Assembly: GCF_020733705.1 (NCBI RefSeq)
Contig: NZ_JAJFZM010000016.1
Span: forward strand, 333,381 to 397,380
Direction of reading: 5' to 3'
DNA from: Nocardia australiensis
GTDB taxonomy: Bacteria > Actinomycetota > Actinomycetes > Mycobacteriales > Mycobacteriaceae
DNA length: 64,000 nt
Each line of letters starts with the position of its first letter. Within the stretch, counting starts at the first letter, position 1. Below, one piece after another: positions 1 to 7,950 of this stretch. Below the pieces are notes generated by a model. The model saw nothing but the letters and a program-made list of their open reading frames with translations, ran no database searches and was not told where the DNA came from. The position numbers and the translations under genes were made by a program.

Positions 1-141
1 GACTGCACCGGCGAGGCGCACGTGAAACTCGAATGCGATGTGTGTGGGACCGAGCTCACCGCACGTGAGGTGATGCCATTGCCCGGGCCCGGCCTGGCCG
101 TTTCGGAGGCGGCGGCCGGGGCGCGGAGTTCGGTTCGGTAG
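1..141 (+). CDS. HxlR-family transcriptional regulator, C-terminal end (partial)
   Basis: The window opens inside this gene; 46 residues remain before a TAG stop. The fragment reads through a CDVCG-x-EL motif and then TAREV and PGPG, which is the usual C-terminal signature of HxlR winged-helix regulators: a short Cys-containing turn followed by a loop ending in PGPG. The DNA-binding helices lie upstream and are not visible. HxlR proteins often sense redox or electrophile stress and often sit beside nitroreductases or oxidoreductases, which fits the convergent nitroreductase next door. Family assignment rests on this short tail only. Confidence 0.7.
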   Translation, partial: DCTGEAHVKLECDVCGTELTAREVMPLPGPGLAVSEAAAGARSSVR

Positions 142-154
142 GGCGCAGGGTGCG

Positions 155-847
155 TCAGTCGGCCCAGATGGCGACTTGATCGAGAGTTTCGCGAGCCGTG
201 CGAAACGAGTTGATCGGGTGATCGGTATCGGGATAGCCGAAGGAGATGCCCGCGACGACCCGGCGGTGATCCGGAATGCCGAAGTATTCGCGCAGGAATG
301 GCGCATATGACGCGAGGGCGGCTTGCGGAGCGGCTCCCAGGCCGAGACTGTGCGCGCCGAGCAGGAAGTTGCCGAGGTAGAGCCCGCAGTCGACGGCCCC
401 GTAGACGCCGAGGTCGGCCTCGCTGGTGACGATCGCGACGTGCGGTGCGTCGAAGAGTTCGAAGTTGCGAATCGCCTGCCGCATGGTCTTCTCGTCGTCG
501 CCCTTGCTGATCCCGACGCTTGCGTACAGCTGCTTGCCACATTCGCGCCTGCGGTCGCGGTAGACGCCGGTGTATTGCTTCGGAAACGCGAAATCTGGTT
601 CGGGTGTGGACTTTTGGACGTGATCGAGCAGCTCCTTGCGGAACCGGTCGGTGCCCGCGCCCTCGGTCACCACGACCTGCCACGGCTGGGTGTTGCACCA
701 CGATGGCGTTCGCTGCGCCAGTCGCAGTAGTGACTCGATGGTCTCCCGCGCCACCGGCTGCGGCTGGAACTGCCTGCAGGTCCACCGGTCGTCGAGTATC
801 TGGGACAACACCGCGAACTGCTCGGGGTCAGTGGTGCTCGGCGCCAT
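155..847 (-). CDS. Nitroreductase family protein (FMN-dependent)
   Basis: This 230-residue protein is a probable FMN-dependent NAD(P)H oxidoreductase of the nitroreductase fold. The N-terminal half has RWTCRQF and then TPSWCNTQPWQ, the flavin-binding segment typical of the family (R-SxR-F followed by A/T-PS-N-QPW). The C-terminal half has the glycine-rich GLGAAPQ segment and FGIPDHRRVVAGISFGYPD, which matches the usual end of the fold. Length is normal for the family. The ATG start has GGAGG seven bases upstream. It converges with the HxlR-like gene and is divergent from the methyltransferase gene. The natural substrate cannot be read from sequence; nitroaromatics or quinones are possible. 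Confidence 0.88.
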   Translation of the reverse strand: MAPSTTDPEQFAVLSQILDDRWTCRQFQPQPVARETIESLLRLAQRTPSWCNTQPWQVVVTEGAGTDRFRKELLDHVQKSTPEPDFAFPKQYTGVYRDRRRECGKQLYASVGISKGDDEKTMRQAIRNFELFDAPHVAIVTSEADLGVYGAVDCGLYLGNFLLGAHSLGLGAAPQAALASYAPFLREYFGIPDHRRVVAGISFGYPDTDHPINSFRTARETLDQVAIWAD

Positions 848-862
848 GGCGTTCCTCCGTAA

Positions 863-877
863 GTCTCATTTTGAGAC
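863..877. promoter_or_regulatory. Inverted repeat in the nitroreductase/methyltransferase divergent region
   Basis: The sequence GTCTCA-TTT-TGAGAC is a perfect 6-bp inverted repeat with a 3-bp centre, 16 bases upstream of the nitroreductase start. Its size and place suit a dimeric repressor site. The regulator is not identified; HxlR or TetR proteins nearby are candidates. This is inference from symmetry and position only. Confidence 0.4.
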
Positions 878-967
878 TGAACGCTAGCATTGAAGGTCTC
901 CGGTCGGTTGGCGCGAGTCGCTCGCGCCACGCGGTTCAATGCCGATAGACGGGGCACAATCCCTGGC

Positions 968-2920
968 ATGGGATCCGAGATCGCCGCCGCGCGGGATCGA
1001 AAGCGGCACGGCAGGCACTACACGCCGCCCGCCCTGGCGCGATTTCTAGCCCGGCGACTACTCGAGCATGTACCGCGAAACGGGTCCGCCGGTGTGCTGC
1101 GAGTGCTGGATCCCGCCTGCGGGGATGGCGAGTTACTGCTGGCGCTGCATCGGGAGGCGGCGGCCGCGTTGCCGGGGACGCGGCTGGAGTTGGTCGGATA
1201 CGACCTGGACGACGACGCGCTGCGGGTGGTGCGGCAGCGAGCGGGTGCGGAAGGCGTGGCCATCGATGGTCATGTCGGCGACTTTCTGACCGTGTCCGAG
1301 GCCATCGCGGACGGATGCTTCGATGTCGTCATTACGAACCCGCCGTATGTCCGGACCCAGCAGTTGGGTGGGGAGACCGCGCGGCTGCTGAGTAAGCGAT
1401 TCGGACTGAGCGGGCGGATCGATCTCACCCATCCGTTCGTCGCGATCACCGCTCGACTGCTGTGTCCAGGCGGGGCACTCGGATTGTTGTGCGCCAACCG
1501 GTTTCTCACCACAAAGGCGGGCGCTAACGTTCGCGGACTGTTGCTTTCCGAGCTGGCTCCGGTCGAACTGTACGACCTCGGCGACACCAGACTGTTCGAC
1601 GCGGCCGTGCTGCCCGCTGTCACCATCGCGACGCGCTCGCTCCGAGACGCCCCTTGCCGCTATGTGTCGGCCTACGAGGCGGACGATGACGAAACCGCCG
1701 ATGATGCTGACCTTTTCGAAGCACTGGTCGGAATAGCCGACCGTCTGATTACCCACAACGGGCGGAATTTCGCCGTGCGGGTCGGCAGCTTGGCAACCGG
1801 CGATGCGGCGCCCGCGTGCGTATCGGGGGCCGCGACGGTACCGTCGGCCGATGTCGGAGTGGGCGAGAGTTCCAGTGGCAGTGACCAGTTCGATATCGGC
1901 GATGGAGCCGGTGTCGACGGGATGGCTGCGGGACGAGCGTGGCGGATGTCGCGGCCGGGGGTGGATGACTGGCTGGCGCGCGTAGCGGCGAGGACATGGA
2001 AGACGTTCGGGGAGGTGGCGCCGATCCGGGTGGGGATCAAGACGACCGCGGACCGGGTGTTCATTTCGGATCGGTGGGAGCAGGCGGACCCGCGTCCGGA
2101 GCCGGAGTTGTTGTTCGACTTGATTACTCATCACGATCTCGGGCCTTGGCGGATTCGTCGTGATCGCGACACCCGCGTGCTGTACCCCTACGACATCACC
2201 GAACTGCGGCGGGTACCCGTCGACTTGGCCGAATTCCCCGGTGCCGCAGCATATTTGCGGACCCATGAGGAGATCCTGTCCGGTCGGAAATATGTGACAG
2301 CGAGTGGGCGTGCGTGGTTCGAGATATGGGTGCCACAGCGACCGCATCTGTGGCAGGTGCCGAAACTGGTATTTCCTGATATCAGCGTGCGGCCACGGTT
2401 CGCGCTGGACCGGTCCGGGGCGGTAGTGAATGGCGACTGCTATTGGATGTCGTTGTCGGACATCGGTATTCGCGGTGATGCCGATATGTTGGCGTATCTG
2501 CTGATGGGTGTCGCGAATTCGGCGCTCGGCCTGCGCTTCTACGATGCGGTCTGCGGGAATCGGCTGTATTCGGGTCGGCGGCGGTGGATTACCCAATATG
2601 TGTCGCGCCTGCCGTTACCGGATCCGACCCGGTGCTCCGGAATTGTCGAATTGGTCACCGAATTCGTCGAGGGCGGGCGCGTGCCCGACGCCGAGGCGGC
2701 ACGAATGCTCGACGATCGAGTCGCCGTCGCGTTCGGTGTCGGGTCAGCCTGCGACGCCGATCATCGGCAGCAGGATGCGGCGGGCGAAATCGCGTCCGGC
2801 TTCGAGGTCATCGAGTGGGATGAGTCCGTCCGGGGTCAGCGCCAGCGACAGGGCCAGCCGGGCCATGATCTCGGCGACCAGGTCGGCGTCGAAGTCCTCG
2901 GTAGCGTCGGTCGGCCGTAA
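968..2920 (+). CDS. N6-adenine DNA methyltransferase (Eco57I/TaqI-like)
   Basis: The protein is a SAM-dependent adenine methylase. After an N-terminal RHYTPPALARFLARRL segment comes motif I (VLDPACGDGELL), then an acidic motif (GYDLDDDAL) and the catalytic NPPY motif at about residue 123. The C-terminal third, with QVPKLVFPDISVRPRF and NRLYSGRRRW, resembles the TaqI-type target-recognition region. A low-complexity insert rich in G, S and D separates the two parts. No nuclease motif was seen, so it may be an orphan or phage-defence methylase. The start at MGSEIA is chosen because conserved sequence begins there; the open frame runs upstream. The frame has no stop at the expected end (after VAVAFGVG) and continues 177 bases antisense into the TetR gene, so the last ~58 residues may be non-native. 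Confidence 0.8.
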   Translation: MGSEIAAARDRKRHGRHYTPPALARFLARRLLEHVPRNGSAGVLRVLDPACGDGELLLALHREAAAALPGTRLELVGYDLDDDALRVVRQRAGAEGVAIDGHVGDFLTVSEAIADGCFDVVITNPPYVRTQQLGGETARLLSKRFGLSGRIDLTHPFVAITARLLCPGGALGLLCANRFLTTKAGANVRGLLLSELAPVELYDLGDTRLFDAAVLPAVTIATRSLRDAPCRYVSAYEADDDETADDADLFEALVGIADRLITHNGRNFAVRVGSLATGDAAPACVSGAATVPSADVGVGESSSGSDQFDIGDGAGVDGMAAGRAWRMSRPGVDDWLARVAARTWKTFGEVAPIRVGIKTTADRVFISDRWEQADPRPEPELLFDLITHHDLGPWRIRRDRDTRVLYPYDITELRRVPVDLAEFPGAAAYLRTHEEILSGRKYVTASGRAWFEIWVPQRPHLWQVPKLVFPDISVRPRFALDRSGAVVNGDCYWMSLSDIGIRGDADMLAYLLMGVANSALGLRFYDAVCGNRLYSGRRRWITQYVSRLPLPDPTRCSGIVELVTEFVEGGRVPDAEAARMLDDRVAVAFGVGSACDADHRQQDAAGEIASGFEVIEWDESVRGQRQRQGQPGHDLGDQVGVEVLGSVGRP

Positions 2921-3361
2921 CTCTCGCAGCTTAGTGGCCAGGTAAATGCGCCCGACCGCGATGATCGGCCCCGCATCGGTGGTCAGGCGCGGCAGGATGA
3001 GATCGGGCTCGGTGCGCAAAAGCCTGCGCAGCAGTTCGTTACCCGCGATGGCGCTGATGAATGCGACGAAGATCTCGACCAGTTGGTCGTCACTGTCAGC
3101 GACGGTCCGCACGCGTTCGTCGATCTCGGCGACAAAACGCTGCGCCTCGCGCAGGCTGACCGCCTCGACCAGATCGTTCTTCGATTCGAACCGGCGATAC
3201 AGGGTTGCCGGGCTGATGCCCGCGCGCCGCGCGATCTCGCCCATGCTGGTGCGCTTGATGCCGAAGTCCAGGAACGCCGACAGCGCGCTCTCCAGCAGCT
3301 GCTCGCCGTCCTTGACGGGATTGTCGAGGATGCGCTCGAGCATGGACGGGACGGTGGGCAT
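2744..3361 (-). CDS. TetR/AcrR-family transcriptional regulator
   Basis: This 205-residue protein has a clear TetR N-terminal helix-turn-helix: FGIKRTSMGEIARRAGIS followed by PATLYRRFESKNDLV, at about residues 34-66. The rest is an all-helical ligand-binding region with no recognisable effector signature. A GGAG sits just upstream of the ATG. Its 3' end overlaps the convergent methyltransferase frame. The gene upstream on the same strand is a small protein of unknown function, so the regulon is not evident from context. Confidence 0.88.
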   Translation of the reverse strand: MPTVPSMLERILDNPVKDGEQLLESALSAFLDFGIKRTSMGEIARRAGISPATLYRRFESKNDLVEAVSLREAQRFVAEIDERVRTVADSDDQLVEIFVAFISAIAGNELLRRLLRTEPDLILPRLTTDAGPIIAVGRIYLATKLRELRPTDATEDFDADLVAEIMARLALSLALTPDGLIPLDDLEAGRDFARRILLPMIGVAG

Positions 3362-3480
3362 CAGGTCTCCAGTCGATTCGGCGCGGGGCGCTGATGACGC
3401 GCGCTACCGCGACGGTATGGGCGATGGACGACCAGTATCTCACCGGGTTGCGCTGCGGTGACCGGCGAGTTGCTTGCGAA

Positions 3481-3666
3481 CTACTGTCGCGGAAGATCCA
3501 GCTCCGCCATCTCTTGTTCGATGGCATTGGCCGCGAAATCGACCCCATTGGAACGCAATTCGTGGACTCGGCGCTGCAGCGCCTCGATACCGCCTGGCTG
3601 GGCCGCGATATCGGCCACGCTGATCCGCCGCTGCAGCCGGTGCATACTCGGTTGTCCGTACGCCAC
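3481..3666 (-). CDS. Small protein of unknown function (61 aa)
   Basis: I chose the GTG start that reads VAYGQPSMHRLQ because a perfect AGGAGG lies seven bases upstream; an ATG twelve codons earlier has no such site. The product is a soluble, charged 61-residue protein that looks helical (EALQRRVHELRSNGVDF, then NAIEQEMAELDLPRQ). It has no Cys and no membrane segment. It lies upstream of, and co-directional with, the TetR gene, with a 119-base gap. I do not recognise the family. The strong ribosome site is the main reason to call it a gene. Confidence 0.6.
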   Translation of the reverse strand: MAYGQPSMHRLQRRISVADIAAQPGGIEALQRRVHELRSNGVDFAANAIEQEMAELDLPRQ

Positions 3667-3831
3667 CGTGAAACCTCCTACCCGCACGCGCCGGTCCGCC
3701 ATTGCTGACGGGCGCCCTGCCGTGCTACGAGCCGCACGGCGGCGGTGTCGACAGGGGACCCCTCGACACCGGACACGCTGGCAAAATGTTATCAGCGATT
3801 CCTGTTGGACACTTGACTAGTGTGCGCTGAC

Positions 3832-4347
3832 TCACAGTATCCGCGCGTCGCGGTGGTTGGCCATGTTGTGTAGGTACACAGCGCCGTTGAGTCGAATGCC
3901 TTCGCGCTCGGACTCGCCGAGTTCGCGCCGCACCTTGCCCGGCACTCCCGCGACCAAGGAACCCGGCGGAATCTGCGCGCCCTCGGGGATAAGCGCATTG
4001 GCCGCGATGAGGCTGCCCGCTCCGATCACCGCGCCGTTGAGCACCGTCGCTCCCATACCGACCAGCACATCGTCGCCGACCGTGCACCCGTGCAGGATCG
4101 CATTGTGTCCCACCGAAACTCCCGTGCCGACCGTCAGCCGGAATCCGGGATCGGCATGCAGCACGCACCCGTCCTGGATGTTCGTCCTGGCGCCGACCTC
4201 GATCGACTCGAGGTCACCCCGCAACACCGCGCCGTACCAAATGCTCACCTCGGCGGCGAGTCGCACCCGCCCGATCACGGTCGCGTTGGGCGCGATCCAC
4301 GCACTGTCGTCGACTTCCGGCGCGAACTCACCGACCTGAATCCTCAT
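3832..4347 (-). CDS. Gamma-carbonic anhydrase family protein (left-handed beta-helix)
   Basis: The 171-residue protein shows the hexapeptide-repeat pattern of the gamma-carbonic anhydrase/acetyltransferase-like superfamily: WIAPNATVIGRV, SIWYGAVLRGDLESIEVG and then NIQDGCVLHADPG. The three metal-ligand histidines are present, in VLHADP and in VGHNAILHG. It is therefore likely a zinc or iron hydratase that forms a trimer, although many members have no proven activity. The start is placed at MRIQVGEF, where similarity begins. A TACGTT box ends six bases before this ATG, consistent with a leaderless transcript. Confidence 0.9.
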   Translation of the reverse strand: MRIQVGEFAPEVDDSAWIAPNATVIGRVRLAAEVSIWYGAVLRGDLESIEVGARTNIQDGCVLHADPGFRLTVGTGVSVGHNAILHGCTVGDDVLVGMGATVLNGAVIGAGSLIAANALIPEGAQIPPGSLVAGVPGKVRRELGESEREGIRLNGAVYLHNMANHRDARIL

Positions 4348-4415
4348 GCGAAAAACGTAGCGAGGCCGCAACCGGGGGAACCCGGCGGGTCGTGCTGGTC
4401 GACCGGCACGGCGTC

Positions 4416-4665
4416 TCACCCCGCGTCGACGTGCCGGTCCGCGCTGGCATCGTGGGTCGGGCGGGTCCGCTGAATACTCGCGTCAGCGGTTTGGAACTGC
4501 GCGCGGTGTGCGGCGGGACAGGTGCCGAGAATGCGATGGAAGTGGTGTCGGAGGCTGACGGCGGTGCCGAAGCCGGTGTCGGTGGCGATGCGGTCCACAG
4601 TGTCGGGTGCTCGATTCGAGCAGTAGGCGGGCGCAGTCGGTGCGCTGATGCATCTCATTCGTGAC
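4416..4665 (-). pseudogene. AraC-family (GlxA-type) regulator, C-terminal HTH remnant
   Basis: On the minus strand one frame reads QRTDCARLLLESST and, one base out of phase, the next frame continues TVDRIATDTGFGTAVSL and then RHHFHRILGTCPAAHRAQF. Together these form the last helix-turn-helix of an AraC-family regulator, with the family's TGFGTAVSLRHHF signature. A single-base frameshift at about 4605 separates the two pieces. The first HTH and the N-terminal sensor domain are absent. This is a decayed gene fragment lying between the carbonic anhydrase and alanine dehydrogenase genes. Confidence 0.7.
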
Positions 4666-4782
4666 GCCGCACCGTGGTCGCGGGTGTCGGATCCGTTGTG
4701 ACCAGGGTGTTCGTAAAGGTTGGTCGAGGTCGAGCGCGCGGCGTTCGTGGCATCGGCGGAGTATCTGGTCCACGATGGCGAT

Positions 4783-5895
4783 ATGAGGATCGGAATTCCA
4801 CGGGAGGTCAAGGAGCAGGAGTTTCGGGTCGCGCTGACGCCGGCGGGGGCCGGGGAGTTGGTGCGTCACGGGCACCAGGTGCTCGTCGAGGCGGGTGCGG
4901 GGGTGGGGTCGGGATTCGTGGATTCCGCCTACGGCGCGGCGGGAGCGCGACTGCTGTCCACCGCCGACGAGGTTTGGGGGGCCGAGCTGATTTTGAAGGT
5001 CAAGGAGCCGATCGCGCAGGAATATCCGCGAATGCGGCGCGAGCAGGTCCTGTTCACCTTTTTGCACCTGGCCGCGTCACGGGCCTGCACCGACGCGATT
5101 CTGCGGTCCGGAATTACCGCGATCGCCTACGAGACGGTGCGCGCGGCCGACGGTTCGCTGCCGCTGCTCGCGCCGATGAGTGAGGTCGCGGGCAAGCTCG
5201 GCACCCAGGTCGGGGCGTATCACCTGATGGCGCCGCTCGGCGGTGCCGGTGTGCTGCTCGGTGGTGTGCCCGGTGTCCGTCCGGCGGATGTGGTGGTGCT
5301 CGGCGGCGGTGTCGCCGGGACGAACGCTGCTGTGGTCGCGGCCGGCATGGGGGCGAAAGTTGCTGTGCTGGATACGAATCTGGTTCGGTTGCGTGAGCTG
5401 GATGCCCGATTCCAAGGGCGGGTCACCACACTCGCCTCGAATGCCGTCACGATCGAGCAGGTGGTACCGGCCGCGGATCTCGTTATCGGTTCGGTGCTGG
5501 TGCCCGGCGCGCGGGCGCCGAGACTCGTCTCGGAGGAGCTGGTGGCCGCAATGCGCCCCGGATCGGTGCTGGTGGACATCGCGATAGATCAAGGCGGTTG
5601 CTTGGCCGGCTCTCATCCGACAACCCACGCGAATCCCACCTTTCGTGTGGCCGATTCGCTGTTCTACTGCGTGGCCAATATGCCGGGCGCGGTACCGCAC
5701 ACCTCGACCGTGGCCCTCACCAACGCGACGCTGCCATACGTGCGCGCCATCGCCGACCACGGCTGGCGCGCGGCCTGCGCGGCACACCCGGATCTCGCGT
5801 CGGGGCTCACCGCGGACGCGGGCCGCTTGATGTCGGTGGAAGTTGCTGCCGCACATGGGTATACGGCATTGGATCCGGTGGGCCCGCGAGACTGA
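4783..5895 (+). CDS. ald: Alanine dehydrogenase
   Basis: The enzyme converts L-alanine, NAD+ and water to pyruvate, ammonium and NADH, and in mycolic actinomycetes it also reduces glyoxylate. The 370-residue length is normal. The N-terminus MRIGIPREVKEQEFRVALTP is diagnostic. The catalytic Lys lies in LKVKEPI and the active-site His in TFLHLAASR. The Rossmann motif is VVLGGGVAGTNAAVVAAGMG at about residues 172-191. The C-terminal substrate loop reads NMPGAVPHTSTVALTNAT. The start is set at MRIGIP; the frame is open upstream without similarity. It stands alone and converges with a decayed sigma-factor gene, with a strong terminator between them. Confidence 0.96.
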   Translation: MRIGIPREVKEQEFRVALTPAGAGELVRHGHQVLVEAGAGVGSGFVDSAYGAAGARLLSTADEVWGAELILKVKEPIAQEYPRMRREQVLFTFLHLAASRACTDAILRSGITAIAYETVRAADGSLPLLAPMSEVAGKLGTQVGAYHLMAPLGGAGVLLGGVPGVRPADVVVLGGGVAGTNAAVVAAGMGAKVAVLDTNLVRLRELDARFQGRVTTLASNAVTIEQVVPAADLVIGSVLVPGARAPRLVSEELVAAMRPGSVLVDIAIDQGGCLAGSHPTTHANPTFRVADSLFYCVANMPGAVPHTSTVALTNATLPYVRAIADHGWRAACAAHPDLASGLTADAGRLMSVEVAAAHGYTALDPVGPRD

Positions 5896-6016
5896 TTCGG
5901 CACGATCGTCCGACTGTTCTGCCCGATCCGATGTTTCGCGGCGGGGCGATGGTCGCACTGGGAGTTGTTGCGGCGCAGGGATATACGGATTCACGGGCGA
6001 CGGGTCGATGCGCGGA

Positions 6017-6048
6017 AACGGGCGGCCTCCTCGAGGAGGCCGCCCGTT
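6017..6048. terminator. Perfect 32-bp palindrome, likely bidirectional terminator
   Basis: Sixteen bases are followed directly by their exact reverse complement (arm core GGGCGGCCTCCTC). It lies about 120 bases after the ald stop and just beyond the expected end of the convergent sigJ-like pseudogene. The ends are AA and TT rather than long T runs, which is usual for actinobacterial terminators. Confidence 0.7.
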
Positions 6049-6058
6049 CGTGGATGCG

Positions 6059-6523
6059 TTATTCCGTTGCGGGGTTGGGGTTGGGGGTTGGGGTCGGCGC
6101 CGAGGTACCAGTCGGGCGTGCCGCCGGTCGGAAGGTCGCGGAGTTTGTCGGGGTTGCGGACGATATCGATGGCGACGATGCGGCCCGCGTCGACGGTGAA
6201 GGCGACTACGCCGGCGTGGGTGCCATCGAAGACGACGAGACCCGGGCGGCCGTTGACCAGGACCGCGCGGCCCCACGCGCCCGTGCCAGTCGCCCGGTCA
6301 CCGTGGTCAGCCAAGCCCGGAGGTTGTCGATCTCGCCCGCCTTCCCGGCCTCGTACTGGCGCTGCAGCCGCAGCCACGCCTCCTGCACCACATCGTCGGC
6401 GTCGGTCAGGCTACCCAGATTGCTATAGGCAAGCCTGCGCAGATACGGCCGATGCTCCTCGAATTGCCGGGCCAATTCAGCCTGGTCGATGGGCGGGGAT
6501 TCGGAAGGCTGGTCGAATGTCAC
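6059..6523 (-). pseudogene. SigJ-like ECF sigma factor, internally deleted
   Basis: The 5' part (GTG start) encodes region 2 of an ECF sigma factor: HRPYLRRLAYSNLGSLTDAD, then DVVQEAWLRLQ and LRAWLTTVTGRLA. The frame then diverges. A second frame carries the end of the SnoaL-like C-terminal domain of SigJ proteins: GRAVLVNGRPGLVVF, then GRIVAIDIVRNPDKLRDLP. SigJ proteins are near 300 residues. Here region 4 and most of the SnoaL domain are missing, a loss of roughly 400-450 bases at about 6270-6290. A GGGGTT-rich stretch near the 3' end may hold a further frameshift before the likely original TAA. The product cannot be a working sigma factor. Confidence 0.8.
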
Positions 6524-6610
6524 GGTCCCGCCGTTCGGTCATGGGTCCCTATCGGGGACAAGTTCAGGATGGTCATCAGGGTGACGACGCGAGGACGGTG
6601 AGTGTGACAT

Positions 6611-6740
6611 GGTCGCGGCGCGACAGTGTTGTACGGGGTCGCGGCGCGACAGTGTTGTACGGGGTCGCGGCGCGACAGTGTTGTACGGGGTCGCGGCGCG
6701 ACAGTGTTGTACGGGGTCGCGGCGCGACAGTGTCGTGCGG
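6611..6740. repeat. Five tandem 26-bp repeats with an internal palindrome
   Basis: A 26-bp unit beginning GGTCGCGGCGCGACAG and ending TTGTACGG is repeated five times with no spacer. The first four copies are identical and the fifth differs at two positions. Each unit contains GTCGCG-G-CGCGAC, a perfect 6-bp inverted repeat with a single central base. The array lies in the 440-base gap between the sigJ-like remnant and cobD. It could be a multi-copy protein-binding array or a set of small hairpins. Open frames across it are periodic artefacts of the repeat. No other gene was seen in this gap. Confidence 0.85.
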
Positions 6741-6951
6741 GAGTGCCGAGTGCGGTCGCTCCTGGTCTCGGTCGAACGCCGATCGGCCCGCCATCCGCCT
6801 CGCTCCCGCTGCGGCCCGTGCCCTGACAGCGCCGATTCGATCCGCCGATCCTTCGCCGGAAGCCGGAGTCTGGCGTCGATCGCTGTTATGTATGTACGTC
6901 GTTTCCGGTGTTGTTGTCGGAGGGGCGCGCGAAGGTGTGGCCGGGACCGGT

Positions 6952-6957
6952 TACTCT
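6952..6957 (+). promoter_or_regulatory. -10 box of a probable leaderless cobD transcript
   Basis: TACTCT ends exactly six bases before the GTG start of cobD, the spacing expected when transcription begins at the start codon. It supports this start over an upstream ATG in the same frame. Confidence 0.55.
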
Positions 6958-6963
6958 CGCACG

Positions 6964-7908
6964 GTGTCTACCGGGACTTCGACCGCTGCCGGCCTGCTGC
7001 TCGGATTCGGGCTCGACCGCTTGTTAGGTGACCCGCGGCGGTGGCATCCGGTGGCTGGATTCGGGTATGCGGCAAGCGCACTCGAATCCGTTACGTACTC
7101 GGATCGGCGGTCGGCGGGCGTGCTGCACGAAGCGCTGGGTGTGGGCGCGGTGATCGCGGTCGGGTTCGGTGTGCGGCGTGGTGGGGTTGTGGCGACGGCG
7201 TTGGCCACCTGGGCGGTGCTGGGTGGACGCAGCTTGGCGCGCACCGGTCGAGAGATGGCCGATCGGCTGGAATCCGGTGATCTGGCCGCCGCGCGGGCAT
7301 TGCTGCCGTCGCTGTGTGGGCGCGACCCCGAGGTGCTCGACGCGGACGGATTGGCCTGCGCCGCATTGGAATCCATCGCCGAGAACACCTCCGACGCGAC
7401 GGTGGCGCCGCTGCTGTGGGGCGCGGCAACCGGTGTGCCCGGCCTGCTGGGCTACCGCGCGATCAACACCCTCGACGCGATGATCGGCTACCGCAATGAC
7501 CGCTACGAGCGATTCGGCTGGGCCGCGGCCCGCATCGACGATCTGGCGAACCTGGTGCCCGCCCGCGTAACCGGTCTGCTCACCGCGGCCGCGGCCCCGC
7601 TCGTCGGTGGACGTCCCGTTACCGCGCTGCGCGCCTGGCATCGGGACGCGGCGAAACACCCCAGCCCCAACGCGGGTGTAGTCGAGGCATCGATGGCTGG
7701 GGCACTCGGTGTCCGGCTGGGTGGCAAAACCCAATACCGGTACGGCATCGAGCTGCGGCCCACCCTCGGCGATGGTCCGTCCCCCACCGTCCCCGACCTC
7801 CGCCGCGCTATCCGCATATCAGAGGCAGTACAGGTGGCCGCCGCCCTGACGGCCGCCACCTGGGCGATCCTGCGTCCCCGCCGCGGGTCATCGCCGAGTG
7901 GCACATGA
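6964..7908 (+). CDS. cobD: Adenosylcobinamide-phosphate synthase CobD/CbiB
   Basis: This 314-residue membrane protein attaches aminopropanol (or its phosphate) to adenosylcobyric acid in vitamin B12 synthesis. The N-terminus has the conserved GLLLGFGLDRLLGDPRRWHPV (read from residue 9) and then ALESVTYSD. Family motifs ENTSDATVAPLLWGA and YRAINTLDAMIGYRN are intact, as is the PSPNAGVVEASMAGALGVRLGG region near the end. Several hydrophobic segments fit the known four- to five-helix topology. The GTG start is chosen because of the -10 box six bases upstream. Its place next to SURF1 and ptpA, with cobC nearby, repeats the mycobacterial order. Confidence 0.94.
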   Translation: MSTGTSTAAGLLLGFGLDRLLGDPRRWHPVAGFGYAASALESVTYSDRRSAGVLHEALGVGAVIAVGFGVRRGGVVATALATWAVLGGRSLARTGREMADRLESGDLAAARALLPSLCGRDPEVLDADGLACAALESIAENTSDATVAPLLWGAATGVPGLLGYRAINTLDAMIGYRNDRYERFGWAAARIDDLANLVPARVTGLLTAAAAPLVGGRPVTALRAWHRDAAKHPSPNAGVVEASMAGALGVRLGGKTQYRYGIELRPTLGDGPSPTVPDLRRAIRISEAVQVAAALTAATWAILRPRRGSSPSGT

Positions 7909-7950
7909 TTGCGGCGAACGTCGAGTAGCCGACTCTGCATGTGCCACTCG
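7895..7950. terminator. 13-bp stem with 30-base loop at the cobD 3' end
   Basis: CGAGTGGCACATG inside the last codons of cobD is exactly complementary to CATGTGCCACTCG downstream. The stem is perfect but the loop is long. It lies between the convergent cobD and SURF1 genes and may terminate or process the cobD mRNA. The remaining ~140 bases before SURF1 show nothing else. Confidence 0.45.

Noticed and set aside
3394..3708. A 104-codon plus-strand frame opposite the small 61-residue gene
   Set aside because: The minus-strand gene has a perfect AGGAGG at good spacing, and the plus-strand frame has none.
6611..6740. 26-bp repeats considered as a CRISPR array
   Set aside because: The copies are directly adjacent with no spacers and no cas gene is nearby.
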